NCBI GenBank assembly: GCA_024036415.1
Contig: JAMWET010004066.1
Location: forward strand, 258,501 to 322,500
DNA length: 64,000 bases
DNA from: Prochilodus magdalenae
Taxonomy: Eukaryota; Chordata; Actinopteri; Characiformes; Prochilodontidae
Reading direction: 5' to 3'
Below, in pieces: positions 1 to 12,700 of the stretch. The position numbers and the translations under genes were made by a program. Within the stretch, counting starts at the first letter, position 1; every line of letters starts with the position of its first letter. The notes below the pieces were generated by a model. That model was not told the DNA's origin and ran no database searches. It saw only the letters and a list, made by a program, of their open reading frames with translations.

Positions 1-2298
1 AGAGGCAGAGCGTGCAAATTCTCCTGAAACACATAAATTCCAAAGGTTTATGACCTTACAGATTTAAGGAAAGTTCATGCTTTAAATGATATACTGAGAT
101 TTAAGCATTGTGCCCCAGTGTTTCCCTAACTTTTTATAGTCTTTAAGGACTTCACATTAAGATTTATTTGTTCCTTGTTGTAAACTTTATTTCCAGTATG
201 TAACAGTGACTTTATTGTGCAAGTTAGGGCCTATAGCAGGGAGCACTAAACCTGTCAATCCGAGGGTGGCTCAGCCTGGGAGTGCAAGACAGCTATTGGA
301 CATACAGGACTTGTGGACACAGGAGTTTTAGGCAGTTTGTTACTGAAGTAACAAAAACATTTTTTCATCTCTGGACCTGTAACATTGTAGGGGGTAAAAA
401 GGTTTTTACATTTAATGCATGTTAGTATAATGTAATTTTGGTTATGGCCAACAAAGGTTATGACAGTGGGAATGTTTTGCTGATTTATCTGCTTATTTTG
501 GCTTGTTTGCGTTAAAAAAAGGAAAACATACTCTATTAGCGCTGCCTGGTGGTGATGGTGCAGGTAGATATTAAGCCAGAATAACTGGTGTTTTTACACT
601 AAGAAAGCTGATGTTCAACAACCTCAGCCCTTCACAAACTGGCTTTTATTTCCATGCTCTAAAATCCGACAGCCCGTTTCAGGTTGTGAAAGTGTTGTGG
701 CAAAGTTATTACGGGCCCTATGCACAATGGCTCCATTCTGGCCCAGCACTAGAGACCCAGGGGACCCTCTGCAGTTGATTATGCAGACGGGTCTATTTAG
801 GCAAGCACAGACTTGCTGGTCTGTATGCTTTGACCACAAGGAGGCATTTTCACCCATTCAACAGTAGAGCTACTACCCCTGAACCTAGCCTCAGGGGAGA
901 CAAAGGAAATGTTTCGAGGTATTGCTGAAAACTGGACAACGGTTAATCTGGCTACAATGTACCTATTAAGAGCGTAAATATTATATTTGTAGTTTACCAC
1001 ATTTAAGCTGCCGCTGGCTGCTCGAAAAGCTTTCTTGCAATGAAATCCTAGCCTCACAGCTTTAAAAAAGCCTGATAGAAGCTTTAGAGTCAGATGCATG
1101 ACTCAGGATTTCAGTCTATAAATACTGCCACCCTGACACGCGGTTTATTTTTGCAGCCGAATCGCCACCATCGCTGGTCCAAATGGTGCAATTAGGTGAT
1201 TAGTGGATTACAGTCTGCTGCTGTCTTTAAACATTTGGTGGTTCACTTGCTGAATGGGTGACTAAAGCTGGTCCTGCAAGGAAGTGGTAGATCCAGACCT
1301 AAGCTTGTTCTTGATGACGAACACGGATGTGGACAAACACGGATGTGGACAAACACGGAAAAAACAAAAGGGAAGGCTTATTATCGGGCAAATTTTTCAA
1401 TTATTCACAGACCAGACGAGCAGGCGAGCTGGAGCATAACTCGACATCTGTTTGGGCCTGCGGGATGAAATTGCATCAACAAAAGTGCATGCTTGCTTGG
1501 AAAATGATTTCCATTTGATATGCAGTCAGTGAAAATAAATAAACAAACGTGCAAGGCTTCAGGCATAGCTAGCATCGTAGTGGCACATCTACCATTACAT
1601 TCCATTTGTGAAGGATAAAACGTGGCTGGAAATTTCACCGGGACTAGTTTTGTGGGCAGATCATAATAAATTACAAATTTGTGGCCGCTCCCTTTTCCTC
1701 CACCTCGTTCTTGATCCTTTGGCAAGCAGTACGTTACGGTTTCACGGGAGGATGCTCTGTATTAGTGCCCAAAACCCTCAGTATGGCAGTTTTGGATATC
1801 CCAGTTCTTTCCGAATACGGTCAAGCAAATGAGTCAAGCAGAACCGCAGCACCTTGTGAGGGCCAGTCCTGAACTAGATAGTGTTGATGCTATTCCTCTT
1901 GTTGAGAAACATAAGACCACAGCATGTTCGCAGCTAGGTTCTAAAAGTGTGTTTGAGAAACAGCATACTCCCACAGCAGTGCACTAAAGATTGGGACTTG
2001 GAACAAATGTAAAACACAAAACAACGAATTGTGCAAAAAGGCAACCATCGAGACATTTTTTTGACCCCTGGAGCAATGTAAAAGGTTATGTATGATGTCT
2101 TTGGAGTGGAATTTACTTAAGAAACCCACAGGCAATTGAAAAGCATACAGTATCCACATATAGGCCTATAAAGAACACCTTGTTGTGGTGGTTCAGTTAC
2201 AGTGATGGCAAAGTTTTCTTGGGGAAAGGGACGCACCTTTTTTAAGTGTGTGTGTGCGCGTGAGGGTGTGTATTAGTTGAGTGTTACCTCATTATTAC
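1..2298 (-). other. trabd2a intron 5, partial
   Basis: I inspected both strands for the missing C-terminal exon (basic, Ser/Pro-rich, then an RQFxDLW-like motif and a hydrophobic tail) and saw none, so the intron probably runs past the left edge. The only structure noted is a 16-bp direct repeat at 1321-1358, unit ACACGGATGTGGACAA, present about 2.4 times. Otherwise the sequence is anonymous, AT-moderate, without a recognisable gene. Confidence 0.6.
1321..1358. repeat. 16-bp tandem repeat, about 2.4 copies
   Basis: The unit ACACGGATGTGGACAA occurs twice head to tail and is followed by a partial copy. It is short and within an intron, with no sign of function. Confidence 0.8.
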
Positions 2299-2389
2299 CT
2301 GTTAATGGGCTGGCCTGCTGGCGTGTGCTCCACCTCATAGCCTTGGCTCCTCAGAACATCAATCACTGTGTTGTTGCCCAGGAAGTGAC
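2299..2389 (-). CDS. trabd2a: trabd2a exon 5 (end of codon 330 to codon 360, partial)
   Basis: A short exon of 91 bases lies 25 kb downstream of exon 4. It was recognised because the minus strand reads CATTGCAG|GT and then encodes [20 protein letters not shown] followed by HTPAGQPIN. This completes the catalytic histidine motif GAGH and continues as TIKI proteins do. The donor is AACAG|GTAATA, leaving two bases (AG) for the next exon. Reading through instead would hit TAA at once, so the splice is needed for a normal tail. N335 (NNT) is a potential glycosylation site. No later exon could be found between here and the window start. Confidence 0.9.
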
Positions 2390-4399
2390 CTGCAATGCAA
2401 ATACTGGCCTGGTCAGTCTCTTTCCATAGTCAAGTAGTCCAAGACACACACGCGCATGACCTGATGTGCATAAAGGCCGCCCTGACAAATCCTCAATTCG
2501 TAAAGTGCGTAATGTGATACAGTTCATGAGCGATGACACAATAGGGCAATATTTCACCATCCCAGCCTTAACAACCGACTTGAATAAACACACGTTTGTG
2601 CTTGCCTCTTTACAGGAAGCAAGTGTTTGACATGTGTGCCTCTGTTAGAACTCACACTGGACTCTGGTTCTCCAGACAACAATGGCACAAGGTAAATAAT
2701 CTCCAAAATACCCTTCAGCCTGTCTGTGCACAGGAGATTCCCTACCAGCAATAGGCTGGACAAGGCCTTGTGTCTGTTTGGTTTAAGATGGTCAAACTGC
2801 ATATGCTGATCATGTAAAAATGTGTAAAAACTTTTACAGTCAAGAGCTAGTTTTGCATTTACCTCTTGTTGTTTTTAAAAAATGTACATTAAAAATGTTA
2901 AAAACAGGGATTCAAAACTCCATCCCAAAAGATGCAAAAGTATTGTTATGCTTGAATGAGGTGGTAAATAAGAAGAAATGTAAAAAACGAAAACTGCTAA
3001 TGGATTTTTGAAGTATTTTTCCCCTTTTAGAAAAAAAGTGGGTCCAGCCCTTATCAAATGGGCATATTGGCATCTCCGAATCATTATGATAACAGCCATG
3101 TACAGCAGCTAATAATGGTTCAAATCCCTATGTTGCATGTGCCATCACAGTATTATCAACCCTTTCCCACTCACAGCGTAACCAGCAGGATGACTAGCTT
3201 TTCGTTATAGGATGTAACTTTACATAAACAGACCCCATGTTGCTTGTTACAAGCTTCCTATTAATGTTACATACAAGGACTGGTCTCCTCATCTTTAACA
3301 TCTTTGACAAGATTATTGGGTGTGCCAGCCTGCCACCTGTGCCTTTTGTGCCTTGTAGACATGGCTGCCAGTTTATGGCACATCGCTCTGCTTCAGTCAC
3401 CAAAGTGTCATTTCACAGTTTCAAGAAACATCTTTTATTTCAATTGAAGATACGGATACACTATGCAAGAATTTACCTAAGATCAGTTTCATGAGTTTCT
3501 AAAACCTTGCTACTTCATAAAAAGTAGGGGTATATTGTTTAACTGCATCATAAAACATAATATGCCTGTAGCACAGCTAGAACTTTGAATGTTCATCAAA
3601 GAGAAATAACTGGCAGTTGCAGCTTTAAACATATGCAAAGACAGCTATCGATCGTTGAAAATTCTAGATTTTGCTGCTCTTCGTGTGGATTTGGCTCTTG
3701 CATGATGGCCCTACTTTGTGAGTGTTTTGTGGGCCTGGCTGTGGCCTGCTTTGCGTGGGTCAGTTGACAGGGCCAGATGAAAGACTGGGCTTTTGTTTCC
3801 AATGCACTGTGAAGCATGGCTGATCTGCTCAGGACAATGCAGCCCCCTCTCCTTTGTGTGAGAGAGGGAGAGATTGGAGACCCCTCCACACGGCAACCTG
3901 AACCTACAATGCCTCACTTCACCTTGTAGGGTAGCCGGGGGGCTTGACACAGGCCATAAGGCCAACTACCTTTTCCCAAGAACATTTTCTCCCACTCGCT
4001 GTCTCTTTGTCTCTGTCTTTCTCTCATACACACATACAAATGCTAGGGCTACGTAAAACCCCACTGGGCTGCCCTTTTGATTGACCCATGCAGGCCACAA
4101 CCTGGCTCCCAACTCTTAGTCCACTGTGGAGCTTGCTGTGTAAAGATGTTCTTACTATGCTTTTTTATCACATGTATCACATGAACGTACTATAATGAAT
4201 AATTCTCTTAAACAACTGATGCATCAAGAATAGAAACCTATTTAAACATGATTTGAAATATAAATCTAAATCAGCTTTTTGTATCTAGAGCCAAAGCACC
4301 AAGCAAAGAGGGGAAAGACCAACCAACATGACAACATAAGGTTTTGGCTTCACCATTACACAAACACATCGCCAACATGCAAGGTAAAAAAGAGATAGT

Positions 4400-4428
4400 T
4401 GTGCTGCAGATTTAATATCTGCAGCACA
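4400..4428. repeat. Perfect hairpin, 12-bp arms
   Basis: The arms 4400-4411 and 4417-4428 are perfect reverse complements (TGTGCTGCAGAT and ATCTGCAGCACA) with a 5-nt TTAAT loop. Too short to call a small RNA. Confidence 0.6.
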
Positions 4429-5135
4429 CTGTAGTTTGATCTAAGTGAATAATGAATACCACTTTACCCATTATAATGAGACTATAAAGTATTAGGCCTA
4501 CATACACGCAGAGCACAGCTGATGCTGATTAATGAGTGGCTTTAGGTGGGTCAGACAGAAGGGAAGCTCCGAGCGTTCCAGCTTTGTGCTTTGAGACTTA
4601 TCCTTTAAGCCTCTTTCTGTTACTGATCACTGACTGTTAGACCTCACACCGCACTCCAAAAGCTTTCCAAGTGACAGATCAGAAAAACAGTATTCAAAGG
4701 TTGTTAGTGAGAGCTGCTTTTATAAGAACAACAGTTTGGCTGATTCTTTTATAGTAGTTAACATTAGGATTTGGGTAGCAGCTGGAGCTAGTTTCACTGT
4801 GCAACACTATAAATGGGCAGCTTTTAACCTGAATCTACCGAAGGTGTCCAAAGGCAACACTATTTATATCAAAGCTGTGCAAGTAACAAACTTAATGCTC
4901 CTCCCACATTTTTGTGCTTACACTGGAAGCCCTTTTTGGTGGCACACATTTGGCATAAAACATTACACACATATGCACATCCCTAAACAGTAAGCTGATC
5001 TTCCATTAGTGACTAACGTGAGGTCATGAAAGCAAATGTTCGCTTTTTCCACTATTAATCTGGACACACAGACCAAAACGCAGAGGTTAGGTTTTTGGAG
5101 TGAAAGAAGGTAAAAGGGTGCCAATCAAAATTGTG

Positions 5136-5148
5136 CCTCCAGGGGGTG
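5136..5148 (+). promoter_or_regulatory. CTCF-like motif
   Basis: CCTCCAGGGGGTG matches the core CCASYAGRKGGCR at 11 of 13 positions. Single motif matches occur by chance in 64 kb, so this is only a candidate insulator or looping site in intron 4. Confidence 0.2.
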
Positions 5149-6733
5149 ACAGAAGAGATATTTTCTCAATCAGTGTAAGCATGTGTTCATCAACTATTCA
5201 CAGAACTATAAAGGCCTGCTCCAGATTCCATAAGCTTTTTGCTGTTTAACTGTTTTCGGGCTCATAACCAATAACAGAGGGATTTTTCCAGCTATTCCAA
5301 GACTTCTTGGGACATTACGGAGTCAGCTCTTTGTTTGGGCTGGTGCAGTTGGTCCTAGAGCAGCATAGAAAAGGGCAGAGTTTTGCTCTGAACATACGTT
5401 GGAGCTTGATGTATTTGTACAAACCTGACAGGATCAATTCTATAGAACTATTAGAGTCAGGTTTGGTTAGGTTCATTTGTCATTTCTTAGAAACCATTTT
5501 TCAAATATATTTTGCATTTCGGCCAGTTTCTCATAGCATGTTTCTCATCTTATATTAATTCTGGCCTTCATTTATACTGACTTTAGATCAAATTATATAA
5601 ACATTTTTAACAGTAAGCAATTAGGCTACTGATATCAATATTGTTTTTGGATGATCTGATTATGTCTGCCACTGTTCCCAAAAAGTTCACCTAACAAGTG
5701 TACTACAAGAACTTGATCCGAACAGATTTGGTGCAGGTCAGGTTTGGACAGAAACACAGTGTTCACAGTTAAATTAAAGCACCAGGGGTCGGTTTGAATC
5801 AGACTCAGGTAGGATGTACTCAGGTTATGTTCAAATCAAAAACTAAGAATCACACTCTCACTGGTAGACAGCAGGTGTTATGTGTTTAAGCATCAAATAC
5901 TAGCATAGGTTTAGATTTGGCTTTTCTTTTCCAGTGAATGATGCTAGTTAAGTATGCTTACACATTTGAAAAAGCTCCCTTAGATTCCCTGAGCACAGTT
6001 CCAACACTAATTAGACACGGAGCTCTAATAATCAGATGCTTCCGCTTGCTTTGATTAGCCTAATCAAGTGCATTACACTAGAGTTGTAACCTAATTGTTC
6101 TGTTTGAAATATCCCTATTTACAGTAACTGTCCTGCAATGTGTTTTTGGGGCAGTGTATGTTCCAGCTTAGTGTCAGACACTGACCTGTCAGTAAATATA
6201 GCAAATGCTTCGGCTCCAGGCTGCCCAGCAACACGCTCAAAAACCAACACTGTCACACACTTAAGAAATATGTCCATCTTAGTGAGGAATGTGTGAAATC
6301 TTTGGAGAGCTAAAGTAGTTTCAATGAGTATGGTAGTAGATGTCAGTAAATCCTATGTAATACGGAATTGTTTTGATGGTCTAGTTGGTTTGTCTGTAAC
6401 ATATATCTGAAACAATAATCATCTTCAAAACAGACAGCAAAGACTGTCCTGTGTGTAGATGAGCCCTGGAAAAAGACGGAAAACACTGCAGCACATTCTC
6501 ACATGTAGACTTCACTTAGGTATCAACAGCAGAGTTAAATAGAGCAAACTATCTGAGGTTCTATTGCCTGTCTGAATCCCATGTGATTGAGCCGATAGTA
6601 CTGCAGCAGACAGGGCTGTGAACAGTGTGTTAATCTCCTAGCCTAAGGAGACAGGAGCCGTTTTGGCTGTCTGGAGCCAGGGAGTGACCTGGAGGGTGAC
6701 TCCAGCCTTTGGCTCCAGTCTACTACTGCTGAA

Positions 6734-6737
<4 letters not shown>

Positions 6738-6776
<39 letters not shown>
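6738..6776. repeat. (TG)n microsatellite
   Basis: About 19 uninterrupted TG units in intron 4, a typical teleost dinucleotide microsatellite. Confidence 0.97.
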
Positions 6777-6778
<2 letters not shown>

Positions 6779-9700
6779 TACTAGAATTTGTCAGATAGGT
6801 TCATAAATCTTCACATGTTCTTGTTTGGGTTAATGATACTGATTTTAAGGAGCTAAAAGAATATATTTGCTTTTTACTATTTAGCACCAGTAGTTTCAGT
6901 TACACAGGGCTTTGCTGGCTCCAACTCACCAGGGCTTAAATAATACCGGGCACTTATAAACAAGCTTATAACCTAATCTAAACAGTTTAGCAGAACAAAC
7001 AGATAAAATCTCATTTAACGTGTTTTTTATAAATCATTTATAGAGTTATTAGTGCTAGGATTTAGGAACCATGTCAGATATATTACCATAAATGACTTCT
7101 GATTTAACTACTGTCAGTCACCAGTAAGCAAAATCTTCAATATCTCACATTATATTTTGAAAAAATAAGAACTTCAGGTTGCTTATTCTTTCCCAAACAC
7201 ACACGACATGGGCATAAAATGCAACTATGCTTGGAGAGCAAGTAAAATACACCAGTGTGTTAAGACATCAGTGTATCTGACTACAAATATCTATATAGGA
7301 ATACCCCACAATGCCATTCTGTCCTGATGCTTGGACTACTAGGCCTGAACTGCTTGAAAGGCTAAATGGATCTGTGACCATGCTAAGTGAGCTGCTGACC
7401 ATTCGCCAAAGCGGGTATACAGAAAATAACACCATTCTAATTTGCAGCAGGTCTCTCATGTGCCTGAAATATGCGGATCCCCAGGCCCTGCCCTTCTGCG
7501 TGCGCTTAGATGCTGGAGATAAGGCCTCACTGGACGCCTAAAAGCTTTTATTCAAAACTTCCTCTGCCCTGGCTTTTAGTGGAGCTGCACTGTGTGGACG
7601 GAGTTGTTTTCTTAAGGGGCCGCTGGCTGTTCGCTTACTGAGTGCTATTCAGCCCGTCAGGTGCCCTGAGCTTCATAACACCCACATCTTTCCCTCTCAC
7701 ACACTCACATACATGTATACACACCCTCTAGATGGCCAGAAAGCAGCCAGTGTCCTCCAGTCCAATTATTAGAGCGAGTGGCACGTCTTAAAATTGAGTT
7801 TCTTTTCCATGCGGCGTAATATTTATATTAGAGCTTGTGAGCAGGGGCTTAGAGAGCCATGCTAAATAAATAAACGGGGGACCAGCGGAGGTGGCCTGTT
7901 TTTTTGGGTCTGCAAGGCCAATGTAGCTGTTTATGTATACGTCCCCCTAACAGACCTGGACTCTTGACAGCCTATAATCGCCTGCTCCTGCAAGAATATG
8001 CTGCAGCTAGAGAGAGCAAATGAGAGATCTACAGCAAAAGAGGAGTTGGAGAGAAGGGTACATGAGGAGGATTAAAAAAGAGTAAAGTGAGTGTAAGAAA
8101 AGAAATAGGAAAAAGAAAAGAGGTCGGACAGAATTATCTCATCATCCCTACATGGTCAGAGGCGTTAGTAGGGCCAGAAAGATGTAACGCTTTTTATCAA
8201 ACACATATGATTTTTAGGTTGTTTTAGCCAAAATTGGGGAAACATGATTAGAACCTGGTATCAGAATCTGGTGCCTTTCAAGATCTTTTGCTGATTCTGC
8301 TATTCTCTCAGGAAGGGGGTCTTGTAGTTTCCAACTACAGACCAGGCCTTTACTACAAAAGACTAGCAATCAATATTGTGAGCTGCTCAAACATAAAAGC
8401 CAATCAACAAGAAGGACTAGTTCTTGAGTTGGATTCACTTTTTGCAGTGGGCCTCTGGCTCTGAAGGGCCAGAGCAGTCTAATCAGAGACCTGACGAACA
8501 AAAGGTCAATGAGCACCCCTTTTGAGAGCACGAGAGCTTAACAACTGTGTAAACAGAATGAAAACACCAGCCTCTCCTGCTCAGTATCAGTATACGTTTA
8601 TGTGTATGTGAGAAAGCGTTTGTACGAGTTAGATGGGGGATGGCGCAGACTTCACAGGAATAAAGATTTGTTGCTTTAAGTTAAAAAGGCAAGTAACCTG
8701 GCTGCCTTATAACGTTGAGTCCATGAACATCACATACTAAAGTTAAAAGAACAATAACTAAGTCTTACATCCTCTTACATTTTTAGGCAGCCAGCTAAAA
8801 CATCAAATCATTTTTATGGTGTTGGCCAATGGTGAATGATATTCCATCTAACTTCAGTGCGTTTTCACAACTGCCATTTTTGTAGCTTGTGTGATATGAA
8901 AAAATGACTGCAGGACAAAGGCCAGAACAGAAGACCTTCCCACACTGCAGGAAAACCTGACACGAGCCAAGGAGAGAGATGAAGACACATACACACTCAT
9001 ACAGGCAAAAAACACACACCGATGATTCACTTTTGTCAGTTTTACGGCCTCTTCCTACTGCTCCCACTTGTGTAGAATATACAACCACATATTCTTGGGC
9101 CTCATGTGAAGCTGACTTGAATGTGAAGGTTTTTAAAAACAGAAAAAGAAACGATCAATCATATGGATAATCTCGCAAAAATATATATTTACTTCAGATA
9201 TTTCAGACATTCTGTGGTTTGATAATTAACACATATAAAAATCCCTAAGTAGTAAATTCTGTTTATTGTGCAACAGTACAGAGCATTTAATGGGCCTTAT
9301 AATGCTCTCTTAGCACTAAATCATCAGTGTCCTTCACAACACTGTCCTATATATGTTCAGAAAAAGATAGTGTCATATAATTTATTACAGTAACAAGAAA
9401 ATAGAAAGTAGTGGGAGTTATCCATGTGTCCATTTTTGCCACACAATTTGTGTTATTCCCCACAATAACAAAGGGCTCAAAATAAACTGTTTCTGATCTG
9501 CAGCTCACTAAAAGAAGCAGAAAAATACTGGTTCTAAACGGTCAAGGAGAGTTCTTTACATAGTACTAAAAACAATAAACACTTTTCTATTGTTCACGTT
9601 TTTGTCATTTCTAGACATTTCTTGACAAAACTAAAAATGCCAAACATCTGGAAACACAGAATGCAAACTGAATCTACATTTTGAAGTAACTGAGTAACCG

Positions 9701-12700
9701 ACTGTAATTAATTATGTTATTTTAGTGCAACAAACTGAAAGTAATAACTCTAAGGGTTACATAATTATTGTTCAGTTTGACAGCTTCTCACACTCCATGG
9801 ATGCACTAATAAGTAGCTTAGAAATCAACACAGAAATCCATGTGTCTCTCAGAAGCTAATAATAGGCTCCAACACGTAGAGAATGGAAAAGGGCCAGAAT
9901 GTGTAATTGAAAAATCACTGCATGCGTTGGGTGCACCCTGACAGTTAAGAAATGGTATGTGTTTAACTGGTATTAAGCAGATGCCACTTATTGTAATGGG
10001 TATTTTGGTACGTGGCAGAGAAACAGCACCAAGGCCTGTTTTATTCATTGCCTTACCACCCACAAAGAGGGAAATTTCCAGCTAATGCGTGTACCATGAG
10101 TCCGGCATCCTATATTCAGCCTCGCGCTTATGGGCAGATTACGGACTTACTAAACCACAGTCGTTATTTTTCTTTGCTGATGGACGGCGAAGCCTTTTTG
10201 CAAGTGCCCAGTGTTAAACATAAGCCTTCAGAAAGCAAGGGATTAAATGTGACATGCAGAGGGACAAGCTCATCCACAGTTTGGAAACCAGGCTGCTGTT
10301 ATTATATATTGTCACATTCTCCTAAGATTAATAACGTAAATTGCACCTCTGCCCGCTTATTTTCCGTTTTCAGTCTAAGTGATGGCTGTTGTGGAGAGAT
10401 AAGGAATTTATGCCTGAGTAAATATTATACGAGTCTTCAATGAGGCCTAGGCTTGCTCTTAAAGTGTGCAGAGTTGCTTGCCTTGTCCGAGAGACCAGGC
10501 TTTGATATTTAACAGCTTGGACTGGCTGGCTCCTAGCTTAACCCTTAACTGGCCTGGGATCAGGCTAACGACAGGTTGGAGTCCCGCCCGTCAATGATAG
10601 CTTGGGTAATGGGATATTACAGCCAGAGGTAACTAGCCACTAGGTCAAAATGACAGTCCTGGTGTCTGCAGGACAGACACTAATTGTTAGACCTCAGACA
10701 AGTGGGACTACTCAGCCTCAATTTATAGCTTTCTAACTCAAGTGCTTATGTGCAAAGGGTTCCACATATTGCTTCCCAAAAAAGGCAACAGCAGCAGTTG
10801 CAGACCAACCGATTGTGAAAGAACCTTGTAGAATCTGGTGAATTGAGGACAGACTTTTGATTTAAGAGCTTAAATGTCTACTTAAACATGAAGGAAACTT
10901 GAGACTACAAAGGATACCTCAGAGGAGAAGTACTGTACTGTTTCTAAGGTCCAGCAGAGCTAGACAAAATATTAATGTATTAGTAATTTATGTTTTTATG
11001 GGCCCGTACGATTGTGAAATAACAGTGACTTCTCGGACAGAGATGGACTGAGGTCACAGTCTGAACAAATACTCATAATTAACCGATTCATAAAGAATCA
11101 ACTTATAACGCAACTGACTCTGTTATTAATTACATATTATGGAAGAGGTTCTCTCATCTAATTCAGTTCCCACTTGAAGGGTGCCAAAAGCCGTATAAAG
11201 TCAATCCTAGGGAAAAGCGTGAGATACAAGGGGCTTCCTAAGCCACACCCGGGGTCTTTTGCGGCAATATTAATGGCTTGAAATGGCTTGTTGTTGTTGG
11301 AGCCTCTAGGTTTGGCATAAATATGATTTTTTTTCTGTCTTGGCTTATTAGGATTGTGGAGGTAAGCTCTGTACAAAGTCCAATAAAGAGCTGAAGCCAA
11401 TGGAACGGCCAAATAAAATCTCCTCAATGTTATTTTAGTATTCTACTATGAACTCATTAATACCCTTTGTGTCGCTTTCCAAATCTGAAGTCATGATTCC
11501 TTCAGTAACGGGAAATTTCATAAGGCAACAAGCATCTGAAATCTCATTACTGCCTAGCAATATTGCTTGAAGATACTTTTGACACAGTAGAGGGGCATTG
11601 GCAATCAGGCAACTATGATAAGTAGGTGACCAGGTAAATGCAGTGTAGAACAAATCAGCCACATGTTTTTCTGATATAGATGTATTTTTGTTGGACTTAT
11701 GCTATGCAACCATCTCCTAAGCTAAAAAAAAAAGGAAATCTATCCTTGGTAACTGGCGGTGGATGGTGGTTAGCTGAAAAATGAAGTGCCTGTGCTAGCC
11801 TAACAAACTACTGACAGGTTTGAGGCATTGTGGTGGCTAACATCTGAGAGAGGGTTTTTGGTGCAAAGTGGCAGAGTCAAAAATTCCACTGAACTGTTTG
11901 CCAGTGCATGGAAAAGGAAGAATTCACAATAAAATAGATTTGTTAATGGTGTTCCATGGCAATAAAACACATAACAAGCATCCAACATATATATATATAG
12001 TCGTGCACTGAAAGAAACTAAATTGGTTTTGCTGAGAGTGTTTTGTCTTTGCTTGGAATGTTCTATGGAAAAAAGAGAGACCAAACACTTGCAAAACTAT
12101 TTAGACTCCCAGTGCATTGTCCCTGCCTGAATACGTTATATCTGTTTTTCGTCAGAGATGCAAGGCAAGGCGCAGATAGCATCTCGACACAATGCCAACG
12201 CTAACCAGGGGTGCATTCCTTCTCTGACCAATGAAGATGCTGGATTGAGAACCTGTGCCATGCTTGAATCCCAATGAAAGACAGAGAGAGTGCCAGAAAC
12301 CCAAAGCACAAAACTTTTGATCACTACAGAAAATCACTCATTCATGCAAAAGCCAGATTTCAAAGACCATGAATGAACGATATTTATCATATTTATCAAA
12401 AATGGTGACAGGTAGTAGTGGGCCACCTTTTAAGCCTCAGTTTTTCAACCAATGCCTGAATTTTACAGGCAGACAGTTAAAAACAGTGTATGATGAAAAG
12501 CTTTGATTTGGTTTCAGTGACAAGGGAATCTGGAAAAGTGCCGGTCAGACAAAAGAGGGAATTTGCAATGTGATGCCAGAATGTGATATGAAAGTGCATA
12601 GTGGAAAAGGGGCTGGACTGGAAAAAAAAAACACTTAACAAAAACCACTCAGACTTTACCTGGGCGAGATATCAAAGGTGAGTCCTCCAAGAGAAACCCT

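Noticed and set aside
2299..2389. Exon 5 read through to TAA as the true C terminus
   Set aside because: A good GT donor lies just before the stop and the family continues for about 145 residues; retained only as a possible alternative form.
3050..3140. Possible tRNA because of GGTTCAAATCC
   Set aside because: The upstream 70 bases do not fold as a cloverleaf and no A box is present.
10012..10443. 143-codon frame as a gene
   Set aside because: No domain, no signal peptide, no splice structure; antisense within a long intron. Kept only as a candidate conserved element.
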